In this document: positions 8,121-15,118 of the stretch, piece by piece
Numbering within the stretch: the stretch's first letter is position 1
How the letters are laid out: each line of letters starts with the position of its first letter
Origin: JBEKJU01 sp050011095
GTDB taxonomy: Bacteria > Desulfobacterota > Syntrophorhabdia > Syntrophorhabdales > WCHB1-27
Direction: 5' to 3'
NCBI GenBank assembly: GCA_050011095.1
Contig: JBEKJU010000135.1
Location: 1 to 16,873 of the forward strand
Length of the DNA stretch: 16,873 bases
Notes under the pieces: model-generated
Database searches by the model: none
Told to the model about the DNA's origin: nothing
Seen by the model: only the letters and a program-made list of their open reading frames with translations
Program-made: the position numbers and the translations under genes

Positions 8121-9344
8121 ATGGATCTTGACAGAGGGATGGAGGTCATTAAGCGGGGAGCGGTCGATCTGATCAGCGCCGAGGAACTGCGGAAAAAGCT
8201 CGCGAGGGCTGAGGCGGAAAAGAGGCCTCTGAGGGTAAAGCTGGGCATGGACCCGACCGCGCCTGATCTCCACCTCGGCCACACGGTTGTGCTCCAAAAG
8301 CTGAAACAGTTTCAGGAACTGGGTCACACGGCAATCTTCCTTATAGGCGATTTTACCGGCCTGATCGGCGATCCGACGGGCAGGATCGAGACAAGGCCCG
8401 TGCTGACAAGGGAACAGCTCCTTCAAAACGCCGAGACGTACAAGAGACAGGTCTTCAAGATACTCGACCCGGAAAGGACCGAGGTGCGGTTCAACAGCGA
8501 ATGGATGAACGCGATGAATGCGGGCGACATGATCAGGCTTTGTGCCCAGTACACCGTTGCCCGCATGCTCGAACGGGAGGATTTCAGAAGCCGCTACCAG
8601 AATAACCTGCCGATCAGCGTCCACGAATTCCTCTATCCCCTCGTGCAGGGATACGACTCGGTCGCACTGGCATCGGACATCGAGCTTGGGGGCTCCGACC
8701 AGATATTCAACCTCCTCGTGGGGAGGGAGATACAGAAGGCATACGGTCAGGAGCCGCAGGCCGTGCTCACCGTGCCCCTTCTTGAAGGGACTGACGGCGT
8801 GAACAAGATGAGCAAGAGCTACGGCAATTACGTGGGTATAGATGAGCCGCCCGATGTCATATTCGGGAAGCTCATGTCCATTTCGGACCCGCTCATGGTG
8901 CGATACTACGAGCTTCTGAGCGACATATCCCTGGAAGGGCTGCGGGAGCTGAAAGAGGGGATGAGCAGGGGAGCCGTCCACCCCATGCAGGCAAAGATCA
9001 GGTTCGCCCGCGAGATTGCCGAGCGGTTTCACGGGTCGAAGGCGGCCCTGGACGCCGAGAACGGCTGGAAGAAGGTGCACAGCCAGGGAGAGATCCCCCA
9101 GGAGATCGAAAAGGTTTATCGCAAACGGGTGAGCGAGCCCGTCTGGCTCCCAGGGCTGCTCAAGGACATCGGGATGGTCCCCTCCACGTCTGATGGGAAA
9201 CGGATCATCGAACAGGGGGGCGTCCAGGTCGCGGACGATGATCAGCTCGTGAAGGTGACCGCGGAATCCCTCCTTATCGAGAGCGGGCGCCTCACGTTCA
9301 AGGTCGGCAAGAAGAAGTTCAAGACGGTCATATTCGAAGACTAG
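8121..9344 (+). CDS. tyrS: Tyrosyl-tRNA synthetase
   Basis: Class I synthetase that charges tRNA-Tyr; 407 aa, as usual for bacterial TyrRS. The HIGH-type motif is HLGH at residues 51-54 (DPTAPDLHLGH). GDFTGLIGDPTGR follows, then the Tyr/AMP-site segment with GYDSVALASDIELGGSDQ, and KMSKS at 229-233. A C-terminal S4 RNA-binding domain (about 340-400) has GKRIIEQGGVQV. The HLGH variant and short inter-motif spacing fit the TyrZ-like subgroup rather than B. subtilis TyrS (inference). ATG 8121 comes one base after the degraded ymdB frame; the ribosome binding site (AAAAGG) is weak, so it probably relied on upstream translation. It ends 40 nt before tRNA-Asn. Confidence 0.97.
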   Translation: MDLDRGMEVIKRGAVDLISAEELRKKLARAEAEKRPLRVKLGMDPTAPDLHLGHTVVLQKLKQFQELGHTAIFLIGDFTGLIGDPTGRIETRPVLTREQLLQNAETYKRQVFKILDPERTEVRFNSEWMNAMNAGDMIRLCAQYTVARMLEREDFRSRYQNNLPISVHEFLYPLVQGYDSVALASDIELGGSDQIFNLLVGREIQKAYGQEPQAVLTVPLLEGTDGVNKMSKSYGNYVGIDEPPDVIFGKLMSISDPLMVRYYELLSDISLEGLRELKEGMSRGAVHPMQAKIRFAREIAERFHGSKAALDAENGWKKVHSQGEIPQEIEKVYRKRVSEPVWLPGLLKDIGMVPSTSDGKRIIEQGGVQVADDDQLVKVTAESLLIESGRLTFKVGKKKFKTVIFED

Positions 9345-9384
9345 CCTTGACATTAGGCCGATTTTCGTGTTTACTAATACAAAT

Positions 9385-9458
9385 TCCCCGGTAGCTCAAT
9401 CGGCAGTAGCGGCTGGCTGTTAACCAGTAGGTTGCAGGTTCGAGTCCTGCCCGGGGAG
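9385..9458 (+). tRNA. tRNA-Asn(GUU)
   Basis: Acceptor arms TCCCCGG (9385-9391) and CCGGGGA (9451-9457) pair fully, with discriminator G at 9458. The anticodon stem GCTGG/CCAGT encloses loop CTGTTAA with anticodon GTT at 9419-9421. The T-arm has GTTCGAG. CCA is not encoded. The integrase-bearing element begins just downstream, so its 3' end is the likely attachment site. Confidence 0.96.
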
Positions 9459-9495
9459 CTTATTTACAATCTAACCTCTCTTCACCAAGTCTAAG

Positions 9496-9520
9496 ACCCG
9501 CGAGAAATCGCGGGTTTTCT
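9496..9520 (+). terminator. Rho-independent terminator after tRNA-Asn
   Basis: An 8-bp stem ACCCGCGA/TCGCGGGT closes a GAAA tetraloop (9504-9507) and runs into TTTTCT. It ends the tyrS-tRNA transcription unit. Confidence 0.9.
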
Positions 9521-9570
9521 GTTATTGTTGATCTCGTATCGTCTAATAAAATCTCTTGACATCTCCCATT

Positions 9571-9626
9571 TTTGGGGACATATTCTTTTACTATATGTCC
9601 CCAACGGAAATAACATGTCCCCAACG
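9571..9626. repeat. TTGGGGACA inverted and direct repeats before the integrase
   Basis: TTGGGGACATAT (9572-9583) and ATATGTCCCCAA (9593-9604) are a perfect 12-bp inverted repeat. ATGTCCCCAACG occurs at 9595-9606 and again at 9615-9626 (period 20). The same TTTGGGGACA core recurs near the right end of the element. Possible roles are integrase arm sites, a REP-like element or an operator; none can be chosen from sequence. Confidence 0.8.
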
Positions 9627-9723
9627 AGAATTAAAACCCACTGGTTTCAATGCCTTGTACGGGCTCCTGTCAAAACAGGAGTCGAACCCGCGACCGCGCG
9701 GGGACCGCGAAAGAGAGGTGACC

Positions 9724-10959
9724 ATGCCGAAACGAGTCGTTCAGTTATCTGACGCGAAGGTGAAGAACGCCAAGCCCGAGAAAATGGAGTATCGGCTCTT
9801 CGATGGCGGGGGGCTCTTTCTTCTCGTGACTCCTTCAGGAGGGCGTTATTGGCATTTCAAATTTCGCTTTGAGGGGAAAGAAAGGCGAATCAGCTTCGGG
9901 ACGTATCCCGAGATTTCCCTCGTGGAGGCCCGGGAGCGGCGCGACGAGGCCCGGAAGCAGATCGCCCGCGGCGTTGATCCGGGGGCGGTAAGAAAGGCCA
10001 TGAAACAGGCCGGGACCGCCGAGGCCGAGACCTTCGAGGTGATCGCCCGCGAGTGGTACGGGAAATTCTCTTCCAAGTGGTCCGAGACTTATACGAAGGC
10101 CGTCACGTCAAGGCTTGAGCAAAACCTTTTTCCGTGGGTAGGGAATAGACCGATCAACGAGATTAAGGCCGCTGAACTCCTCGCGTGCCTTCGCCGTGCA
10201 GAAGGCCGTGGTGCCCTCGAACTTGCCCACAAATTAAGAACGATAGCCGGACAGATTTTTAGATACGCTGTTGCTACGGGCCGAGCGGATCGCGACTGTT
10301 CGGCCGACCTTCGTGGTGCTCTCCCTCAGCCCGTGGAAAGGCACCACGCCGCGATCACGGACCCGAAGGAGGTAGCGCCGCTTCTCAGGGCGATAGACGG
10401 CTACGAGGGCGGATTCGTCGTAAGGTGCGCCCTGCAACTGTCGCCTCTGCTTTTTGTTCGCCCTGGAGAGCTGAGGACCGCCGAATGGGACGAAATCGAC
10501 CTGGAAGACCGGGCGTGGAACATACCCGCTCACAAAATGAAGATGCGCCTGCCGCATCTGGTGCCTTTGAGCATTCAAGCCGTCGAGATTCTGACCGAAC
10601 TGCGCCCCTTGACCGGCGCGAGCAAGTACGTCTTTCCTTCGGGCCGGTCGCTCGCAAGACCGATGAGCAATAACGCCGTGAACGCTGCGCTTCGCCGCAT
10701 GGGTTTTGATAAGGAGACCATGACCGGCCACGGCTTTAGGGCGATGGCCAGGACGATCCTTGACGAGGTGTTGCAGGTAAGGCCGGACTATATCGAGCAT
10801 CAGCTTGCCCATGCGGTGAGAGACCCGAACGGCAGGGCCTACAATCGGACGGCGCACCTTGAAGGACGTCGGGAGATGATGCAGCTATGGGCTGATTACC
10901 TGGACGGGCTGAAGCAGGGAGCACAGGTATTGACGATGAAGAGGAAGGACAAGAAATAG
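9724..10959 (+). CDS. int: P4-type tyrosine integrase
   Basis: Site-specific recombinase, 411 aa. The N-terminal Arm DNA-binding domain (DUF4102) covers residues 1-90, with the typical LSDAKVKNAKP, GLFLLVTPSG and ISFGTYPEISL. A SAM-like core-binding domain follows at about 100-200. The catalytic domain has Arg246 (RPGEL), a KMKMRLPHLVPLS segment with the conserved Lys, His336-x-x-Arg339 (HGFRAMAR), a second-box His at 359/363 and Tyr373 (AYNRTAH). All catalytic residues are present, so it should be active. ATG 9724 is preferred to upstream in-frame starts because AGAGAGGTG precedes it and family homology begins there. It reads away from tRNA-Asn, the normal arrangement for islands inserted at a tRNA 3' end. 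Confidence 0.96.
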   Translation: MPKRVVQLSDAKVKNAKPEKMEYRLFDGGGLFLLVTPSGGRYWHFKFRFEGKERRISFGTYPEISLVEARERRDEARKQIARGVDPGAVRKAMKQAGTAEAETFEVIAREWYGKFSSKWSETYTKAVTSRLEQNLFPWVGNRPINEIKAAELLACLRRAEGRGALELAHKLRTIAGQIFRYAVATGRADRDCSADLRGALPQPVERHHAAITDPKEVAPLLRAIDGYEGGFVVRCALQLSPLLFVRPGELRTAEWDEIDLEDRAWNIPAHKMKMRLPHLVPLSIQAVEILTELRPLTGASKYVFPSGRSLARPMSNNAVNAALRRMGFDKETMTGHGFRAMARTILDEVLQVRPDYIEHQLAHAVRDPNGRAYNRTAHLEGRREMMQLWADYLDGLKQGAQVLTMKRKDKK

Positions 10960-10964
10960 CTCGC

Positions 10965-11038
10965 AACAGGGGGATAGACCCGGCCTCATGAACCGGGCCG
11001 AAAAGGCGTTTTCTCCGACGCTTGCCCCCTGTTTTCTT
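10965..11038 (+). terminator. Branched terminator after the integrase gene
   Basis: The outer stem AACAGGGGG (10965-10973) pairs fully with CCCCCTGTT (11025-11033) and is followed by a T-rich run. Inside is a second hairpin CCCGG (10979-10983)/CCGGG (10993-10997) and an AAGGCG/CGCTT pairing, giving a three-way junction rather than a simple hairpin. Confidence 0.7.
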
Positions 11039-11067
11039 CTGGAGACCACGAGGAGAGGTGACGAAAG

Positions 11068-11862
11068 ATGGAAATAAAGAAACCAATATCGGCAGAAACA
11101 GCAATGACGATACTGAAAAAGGACCTGGTTGGATTTTTGGACATTCTCCGAAAGAATTTGATTCCGGCCTATCGTGAAAATTCCGTCCTATTTGATGCCG
11201 AGGAGCGTCCTGAGAAAAAGAGACACGGGGTTTTCTATGATGCTGAGGAAGGCCCTGAGCGGCCTTTGTCAAGGCCACCGGCCTACGTTCTGGTTGACGT
11301 TGCGGAGCACCTTGAAAACAAACGGTACGCGGTGCTTAAACATCGGGTGTGGAAATCGCCTAAAGCACAGTGGAATTATAAAAATAATGTCCCGGGCTGG
11401 AGCGGCCCGGACGATTGCGATTTCGGCGGCCGGGGGGGACGGGCGCTGTTCATGGTGCAAGTAGAGAACGGCGAGTTTGGCCCTCAACACTGCGGTCTGC
11501 CACCCGCCTATGCCCCGGAGTTGATAAAAAAGGCGTTAAACGATCTAACCTTCGAGGAGGGAAATGTAATCGCCTACGAACGGAATAACATGCCCCCAGT
11601 GCTCGCGGAGAGGGCGATAGAGCCGGATATCTCGGGCAAGAATGTAAACCGGGGCCTATCAGAAAAAGAGCGGGCTTTGTGGAGGTTTGCCAAGGAGAGG
11701 TGGAAAAAAAAGCCGTCTATAACGATTCCCGATATGGTGAAACTGTTTTGCACAAACCACCGAGAGATTGTGTGCTGCGAGAACAGCAACGTGAAACGAC
11801 GAGGTTTCACCCAACAAACGCTTGAAAAAGACCTCCGGCGCCTACTCAAATCTGCAAAGTAA
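11068..11862 (+). CDS. Hypothetical protein, 264 aa, possible C-terminal winged helix
   Basis: No family recognised. The start is well supported: GGAGAGGTGA lies just before ATG 11068. The N-terminal 50 residues look helical. A short internal repeat follows: LFDAEERPEKK then FYDAEEGPERP, 36 nt apart in the DNA. The middle (70-150) has an aromatic- and Gly-rich stretch (WSGPDDCDFGGRGG). The last 70 residues (from LSEKERALWRFA to LEKDLRRLLK) are helical and basic with the spacing of a winged-helix DNA-binding domain (inference). No signal peptide or membrane segment. It stands alone between two terminators, downstream of the integrase, so it may be a cargo gene of the element. Confidence 0.75.
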   Translation: MEIKKPISAETAMTILKKDLVGFLDILRKNLIPAYRENSVLFDAEERPEKKRHGVFYDAEEGPERPLSRPPAYVLVDVAEHLENKRYAVLKHRVWKSPKAQWNYKNNVPGWSGPDDCDFGGRGGRALFMVQVENGEFGPQHCGLPPAYAPELIKKALNDLTFEEGNVIAYERNNMPPVLAERAIEPDISGKNVNRGLSEKERALWRFAKERWKKKPSITIPDMVKLFCTNHREIVCCENSNVKRRGFTQQTLEKDLRRLLKSAK

Positions 11863-11970
11863 GTGCAAATCGAAAAAGTTTTCTGCAATTCATTGGCCCT
11901 AAAAGCGCCATGGTCCCCTTGAAATTCCTACGCAACAAATAACGCTCTAAATCTGCAATCTGCAATCGAC

Positions 11971-11995
11971 CCCGCGGCCTATGTCGGGTTTTTAT
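11971..11995 (+). terminator. Weak terminator candidate
   Basis: CCCG (11971-11974) pairs with CGGG (11985-11988) before TTTTTA. The stem is short, but the position after the 264-aa gene is right. The stretch before it (11850-11966) contains TCTGCAA four times, of unknown meaning. Confidence 0.35.
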
Positions 11996-12041
11996 CCCTC
12001 ATTTTATATTGTCCTCACGATACAACAAAGGAGGACAACCG

Positions 12042-12257
12042 ATGCCAAAAGATTCCAAAATCCCTGATTTAAAAGAAATCCCACAGACCGCCCTACTGAG
12101 GGTCAAGCAGGTTCTCCTGTTCGTGCCTGTTTCTCGCTCGAACTGGTGGGCCGGGGTAAAGTCCGGGCGTTTTCCCCAGCCTGTCAAGTTATCAGAGCGC
12201 GTCACGTGCTGGCGGGCGTCAGACATCCGGGCGCTGATTGAAGGCGGCCATGAGTGA
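12042..12257 (+). CDS. AlpA-family phage regulator / excisionase-like protein
   Basis: 71-aa MerR-like winged-helix DNA-binding protein. It carries the AlpA signature: LLRVKQVLLFVPVSRSNWW, then GVKSGRFPQPVKL, and a closing WRASDIRALIEGG. In P4-like and related elements these proteins act as transcriptional activators of integrase or as excisionases (family knowledge). ATG 12042 follows a strong AAAGGAGG (12027-12034) with 7 nt spacing. It heads a new + strand operon of the element and overlaps the next short ORF as ATGAGTGA. Confidence 0.93.
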   Translation: MPKDSKIPDLKEIPQTALLRVKQVLLFVPVSRSNWWAGVKSGRFPQPVKLSERVTCWRASDIRALIEGGHE

Positions 12258-12429
12258 GGAAATGATCCATTTCCCCACTCAGCGGGGGACGGATGTGAAA
12301 ATTGTAAGCAGATTAGCAGGTTTCAGGGATAGAGGGCACTCGACAAGGCGGTTCCCCGGCCGCCCTTCCCTGAATTTTCACCGGGCCGCGACAGGGGTGC
12401 GGTATGGCCAGGAAACGCGAACGGATTAA
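12250..12429 (+). CDS. Small hypothetical ORF between alpA-like and winged-helix genes
   Basis: 59 codons from ATG 12250, overlapping the alpA-like stop by 8 nt (ATGAGTGA) and the next start by 26 nt. The overlap suggests coupled translation, but the sequence is Arg-rich, has no recognisable domain and crosses an imperfect inverted repeat (12317-12330 with 12361-12374). It may instead be untranslated leader of the downstream gene. Confidence 0.3.
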   Translation: MSEEMIHFPTQRGTDVKIVSRLAGFRDRGHSTRRFPGRPSLNFHRAATGVRYGQETRTD

Positions 12430-12889
12430 AGGCGGGTTTGTGGCTTTGACATGGGATCTGTTGAACTCACGAGCCTACAAGAGCTTGCCACCATCAGCGG
12501 CAAAGGCATTGCCCTTTTTCCTCGGAAAAGTCCATGCGTGGAGCCCGAGCGATCCGACGCGGTACACGACCGATTTTGCCTTCACGTATGCGGAGGCCAA
12601 CAAATTGGGCTTCGGCAAATCGACATTCCGCAAGATGCTTAAGGAACTGATGAAACACGGTTTTATCAACATGACTTACCACGGCCATTACAGGACATCT
12701 GGGCCGCAAGCAAGCAGCACCTTTCGATTGTCGCGACGCTGGGAGCGGTTCGGAGAACTGTGTTTCGATGAAGGAGACTGGAAAAAACACTTCCCCGAAC
12801 GGCAGGGGAAAGAGAAAAGTCAAGTCCCAAAAGTGAACCTAATAAGTCCCAAAAGTGAACCTACTTTGACGCGAGAGGGGGTCCTTTGA
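12404..12889 (+). CDS. Winged-helix protein of mobile elements (replication/regulation type)
   Basis: 161 aa. It begins with basic ARKRERIKGGF and a segment LTWDLLNSRAYKSL. A helix-turn-helix region follows at about 60-95 (YAEANKLGFGKSTFRKMLKELMKHGF), then a wing and FRLSRRWERFG. I recognise the layout as a winged-helix type often found behind AlpA genes in proteobacterial islands; its biochemical role is not established and a replication-initiator or repressor function is inference. The end of the gene encodes VPKVN and SPKSEP from two copies of a 16-bp DNA repeat whose inverted third copy lies downstream, as would suit a protein that binds beside its own gene. ATG 12404 was chosen; no strong ribosome binding site (GGGGTGCGGT). 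Confidence 0.75.
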   Translation: MARKRERIKGGFVALTWDLLNSRAYKSLPPSAAKALPFFLGKVHAWSPSDPTRYTTDFAFTYAEANKLGFGKSTFRKMLKELMKHGFINMTYHGHYRTSGPQASSTFRLSRRWERFGELCFDEGDWKKHFPERQGKEKSQVPKVNLISPKSEPTLTREGVL

Positions 12890-12948
12890 TACTCAATAAC
12901 CCTACTTTCAGGACTTATTGGGGCCGCCGAGCGGTTCACTTTTGGGAC
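12822..12948. repeat. 16-bp repeat, two direct and one inverted copy
   Basis: GTCCCAAAAGTGAACC occurs at 12824-12839 and 12846-12861 (22 bp apart, about two helix turns, same face). Its exact reverse complement lies at 12933-12948. AATAAGTCC (12841-12849) also recurs inverted at 12911-12919. The first two copies are inside the 3' end of the winged-helix gene, the third in the intergenic region. The pattern resembles iterons of a replication origin or a multi-site operator. Confidence 0.9.
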
Positions 12949-13094
12949 TATACTCTATATATAGCCAGGGGATACCGAAAAATCGCCGCCCCGGCAAGTC
13001 TCTTCTCTCCGGTCTTTCACTCTCTCATTCATGCCTTAAAGGTCTCTGAAAGCGCGACGCCCCTAAAACGACCCTTCGACGGGAGGTATTGCGA
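12890..13094 (+). other. Intergenic region with repeat copy and AT-rich segment
   Basis: About 200 bases without a convincing gene. It holds the inverted third repeat copy, directly followed by an AT-rich TATACTCTATATATAG (12949-12964) that could be a promoter -10 region or a melting segment, and ends in the GGGAGG ribosome binding site (13081-13086) of the PC4-like gene. Confidence 0.5.
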
Positions 13095-13616
13095 ATGCTG
13101 ATTTGTGAAGTCGAAAAGAACATGAAAGAACGTATCCGGGTAAGCATCGAGGAGTACCACGGTCACAGGTTCATTGATTGCCGCGTCTACTACGAGGATG
13201 CGCAGGGCGAACTGAAGCCGACCAAGAAGGGTATCGCTCTAAACGCGGATACCATCGATGAGGTTATCGAGGCCCTGAAGAAAGGCAGCGCAGCCCTGGA
13301 GGATCAGTTGAGCCCGAGAGCCGAGGACAGGAAAGCGAAGCCCGCGCAGAGGGCCGAAGCCAAAGAGATGAAGCCGACAGCGGCACCGAAGGCAGACGGC
13401 CGCAACATATCGGACCGGGTCCGGGCCTGGGTGTTCTCAGTCAATGGCGATAGTCAATTTCAGTCAAAGCAATGTCAATTGACTTTGGGATTGACCGAAC
13501 CCAAGCAAGCGCATCTTGTGAATGTGGTTTTCTCGAAGCTCTGCGACGAAGGGGCGATCGAGAGAACCGGGCAGGGGAGAGGCAGCTACAGGCGCAGGAA
13601 TGCGGACCAGCAATAG
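13095..13616 (+). CDS. PC4-like ssDNA-binding domain fused to C-terminal winged helix
   Basis: 173 aa. Residues 11-62 match the transcriptional coactivator p15/PC4 fold: RVSIEEYHGHRFIDCRVYY, then GELKPTKKGIAL, the KPTKKGI segment being its conserved core. Bacterial and phage PC4-like proteins bind single-stranded DNA. A Lys/Ala/Pro-rich linker (70-102) leads to a second domain (about 103-173) with ISDRVRAWVF, HLVNVVFSKLCDEGAIERTGQGRGSY, which has the helix-wing pattern of a winged helix. Together the two suggest a ssDNA-binding and DNA-recognition protein, possibly in element replication or transcription (inference). ATG 13095 follows GGGAGG by 8 nt. First gene of a four-gene run ending at 14655. 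Confidence 0.8.
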   Translation: MLICEVEKNMKERIRVSIEEYHGHRFIDCRVYYEDAQGELKPTKKGIALNADTIDEVIEALKKGSAALEDQLSPRAEDRKAKPAQRAEAKEMKPTAAPKADGRNISDRVRAWVFSVNGDSQFQSKQCQLTLGLTEPKQAHLVNVVFSKLCDEGAIERTGQGRGSYRRRNADQQ

Positions 13617-13676
13617 AGGGGCAACACACGCCGCGATGCGGCGATATATACAACAAACCAAGGGAGGTACAAAGCA

Positions 13677-13856
13677 ATGGCAGTAGTCAACAGCAATTTG
13701 GATTTCTCACACTTGAACGGGCATTCCGAAGAGAGCGCAGCGCGCGAGTGGGATAAAGCTTTTGCCCGTGCGGCGGGCAAGATCGGCGACGAGGGAAATA
13801 AAAGACGGGCCACATGGGCCAGGGCGTTCCGCCGGGCAGCAAAGGCGCGCTCGTAA
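13677..13856 (+). CDS. Small hypothetical protein, 59 aa
   Basis: ATG 13677 is preceded by a strong AAGGGAGGT at 8 nt spacing and the frame is clean to TAA 13854-13856. The product starts MAVVNSNLDFSHLNG and continues as a basic, Ala/Arg-rich helix (EWDKAFARAAGKIG, TWARAFRRAAKARS). No domain recognised; it could be a small nucleic-acid-binding protein. It sits between the PC4-like gene and another small gene, same strand. A perfect 6-bp hairpin CGCCGC-GAT-GCGGCG (13629-13643) lies in its leader. Confidence 0.7.
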   Translation: MAVVNSNLDFSHLNGHSEESAAREWDKAFARAAGKIGDEGNKRRATWARAFRRAAKARS

Positions 13857-13874
13857 GGCGCAAAGGAGATCACA

Positions 13875-14060
13875 ATGATAAAACCCAAGAGGACCGAGCC
13901 CGCAGCATGGCGCGCAGGATGGTACCGCCGACCACCCCGCAGGCGAAAAAACCCCGACCTCAGCGGCACCACCCTAAGATCGGCTGAGATTGAAGTGTGG
14001 AGGCCCGAAGCGGCAGCGGGGAGCGCGGGGCACAAGTCAATCATTTGGCGACTTGCATAG
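13875..14060 (+). CDS. Small hypothetical protein, 61 aa
   Basis: ATG 13875 follows AAAGGAG at good spacing, 18 nt after the previous stop. The product is Arg/Pro/Trp-rich (WRAGWYRRPPRRRKNP) with no recognised domain. Support is the ribosome binding site and colinearity only; the composition is unusual for a folded protein. Confidence 0.55.
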   Translation: MIKPKRTEPAAWRAGWYRRPPRRRKNPDLSGTTLRSAEIEVWRPEAAAGSAGHKSIIWRLA

Positions 14061-14082
14061 GCGCGAAGGAGGGCGCCCAAGG

Positions 14083-14655
14083 ATGGAAAAATTATCGGAT
14101 CACGTAAAAGAAGCACGGGGAAACCTGAAGAACCTGGAAACGGAATTGAAGTCCGCCGAGGGACGGCTATCAAACGCGCGTGACTCTCAGGAAAGAGTCA
14201 AGACAGACCTTGGTGCCGCAAGGATTAAGCTCTCCGAAGCAGAACGCCACATCGAGGAGACTCTCTTCGCTATCGCGGCAGGTACGGTGCCCTCGGAGGA
14301 CCTGAAGCTCGCACGGGCAACCGTACGGGGGATGGCGGCCGAGATCGAAGACCTTGACGCGGTCGCCGGCGCGTACCAGCCGGTCGAGGCTCGCTTAAAG
14401 AACGAGGTGGACGACCTACGGCAGCGGGTCACGCTGGAACGGAAAATGTTCTGGAACGGAGTCGCAGAAGAAATTGAAGGCAAGGCAAGGGAGGCGGTGG
14501 GCGACCTGTTGAACCAGGCCTTGAGCGCCCGTGAATTGGCCGCGTGGTTCGTGTTCGATGGCGCAGGGGATCACTTGGCCAGAATATTTTACCAGAGCAG
14601 TAGACCGGTCCTCGATAAGGAGAAGGCCGAGTTGATTGAGCGGTATCTGAAGTAG
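14083..14655 (+). CDS. Hypothetical coiled-coil protein, 190 aa
   Basis: ATG 14083 lies after GAAGGAGG (14065-14072). Residues 1-75 and 95-150 are long amphipathic helices with heptads (LKNLETELKSAEGRLSNA; ERLKNEV-type stretches), separated by a break at AGTVPSEDLK. The C-terminal 60 residues form a mixed region with LAAWFVFDGAGDHLARIF and an acidic-basic end. No signal peptide or membrane helix. Not assigned to a family; such proteins occur as scaffold-like or accessory proteins in phages. Last gene of the 13095-14655 run and followed directly by tandem hairpins and a strong terminator. Confidence 0.75.
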   Translation: MEKLSDHVKEARGNLKNLETELKSAEGRLSNARDSQERVKTDLGAARIKLSEAERHIEETLFAIAAGTVPSEDLKLARATVRGMAAEIEDLDAVAGAYQPVEARLKNEVDDLRQRVTLERKMFWNGVAEEIEGKAREAVGDLLNQALSARELAAWFVFDGAGDHLARIFYQSSRPVLDKEKAELIERYLK

Positions 14656-14664
14656 CTATTCTTC

Positions 14665-14741
14665 ATAGGGGTGGCACCCGAGAGCAGCCGCCCCTATTCC
14701 TCCTGGGGGGCGGCCTTTTCTCCCTGAGGCCGCCCCCTTTT
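14665..14741 (+). terminator. Tandem hairpins ending in a strong terminator
   Basis: Hairpin 1: ATAGGGG (14665-14671)/CCCCTAT (14691-14697) with an inner GGC/GCC pairing. Hairpin 2: GGGGGCGGCC pairs with GGCCGCCCCC (14728-14737) and is followed by TTTT. It ends the PC4-to-coiled-coil transcription unit. Confidence 0.9.
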
Positions 14742-14893
14742 AATCAAGGCGCTGAGATGAGATATTCGATGATATCGCACACTTACGGGTCCTGGAAAGG
14801 GAATGGTTTTTGCACGGGAGTTGCGCGCTGCGATGCATCGGTAGCTGAGGACTTTTTGAAATTAGGTTAAGGGTAAACCATCAAGAGGTTAAT

Positions 14894-15118
14894 ATGAAAC
14901 TTTTATCGATGGCAAAATTCGGGGAAATGCACGGCGTCTCTGGCCCGGCCGTCACAAAGTGGCGCCGGCGCGGCCTGATAGCGTTTGTCGGGAATCTTGT
15001 TGACGTGGAAGCGAGCAATAAAAATCTGGAGAGATACCGAAGCGCCCCCCGTCCGGCCGCTAAACCGACCGAGAAAATCCCCGCCCGATTAGTCGATTGG
15101 CTTGTGGCCGGCCTTTGA
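14894..15118 (+). CDS. HTH protein resembling phage small-terminase/Nu1-type DNA-binding proteins
   Basis: 74 aa. Residues 6-30 form a helix-turn-helix (FGEMHGVSGPAVTKWRRRGLI), followed by a strand and VDVEASNKNLERY, a pattern common in MerR/Nu1-like phage DNA-binding proteins. ATG 14894 has AAGAGG (14883-14888) at 5 nt. The stop is unusual: GGC CTT TGA, and the +1 frame continues with a strongly coding-like tail for 38 codons (15117-15230). Either the gene is frameshifted, or a tail is made by slippage at CTT-TGA as in prfB, or the tail is a separate ORF. It follows 150 bases (14742-14893) where I see no convincing gene. Confidence 0.7.
   Translation: MKLLSMAKFGEMHGVSGPAVTKWRRRGLIAFVGNLVDVEASNKNLERYRSAPRPAAKPTEKIPARLVDWLVAGL

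Noticed and set aside
12866..12893. Promoter candidate TTGACG - 16 bp - GATACT
   Set aside because: Only four of six -10 bases match, spacing is short, and it lies in the coding end of the winged-helix gene; too weak to list.
12886..13101. 71-codon + strand frame from TTG after the winged-helix gene
   Set aside because: It crosses the repeat copy and AT-rich region, has no ribosome binding site and overlaps the well-supported start at 13095.
14757..14870. 37-codon frame between the tandem terminator and the HTH gene
   Set aside because: No ribosome binding site and no recognisable protein features; left as intergenic.
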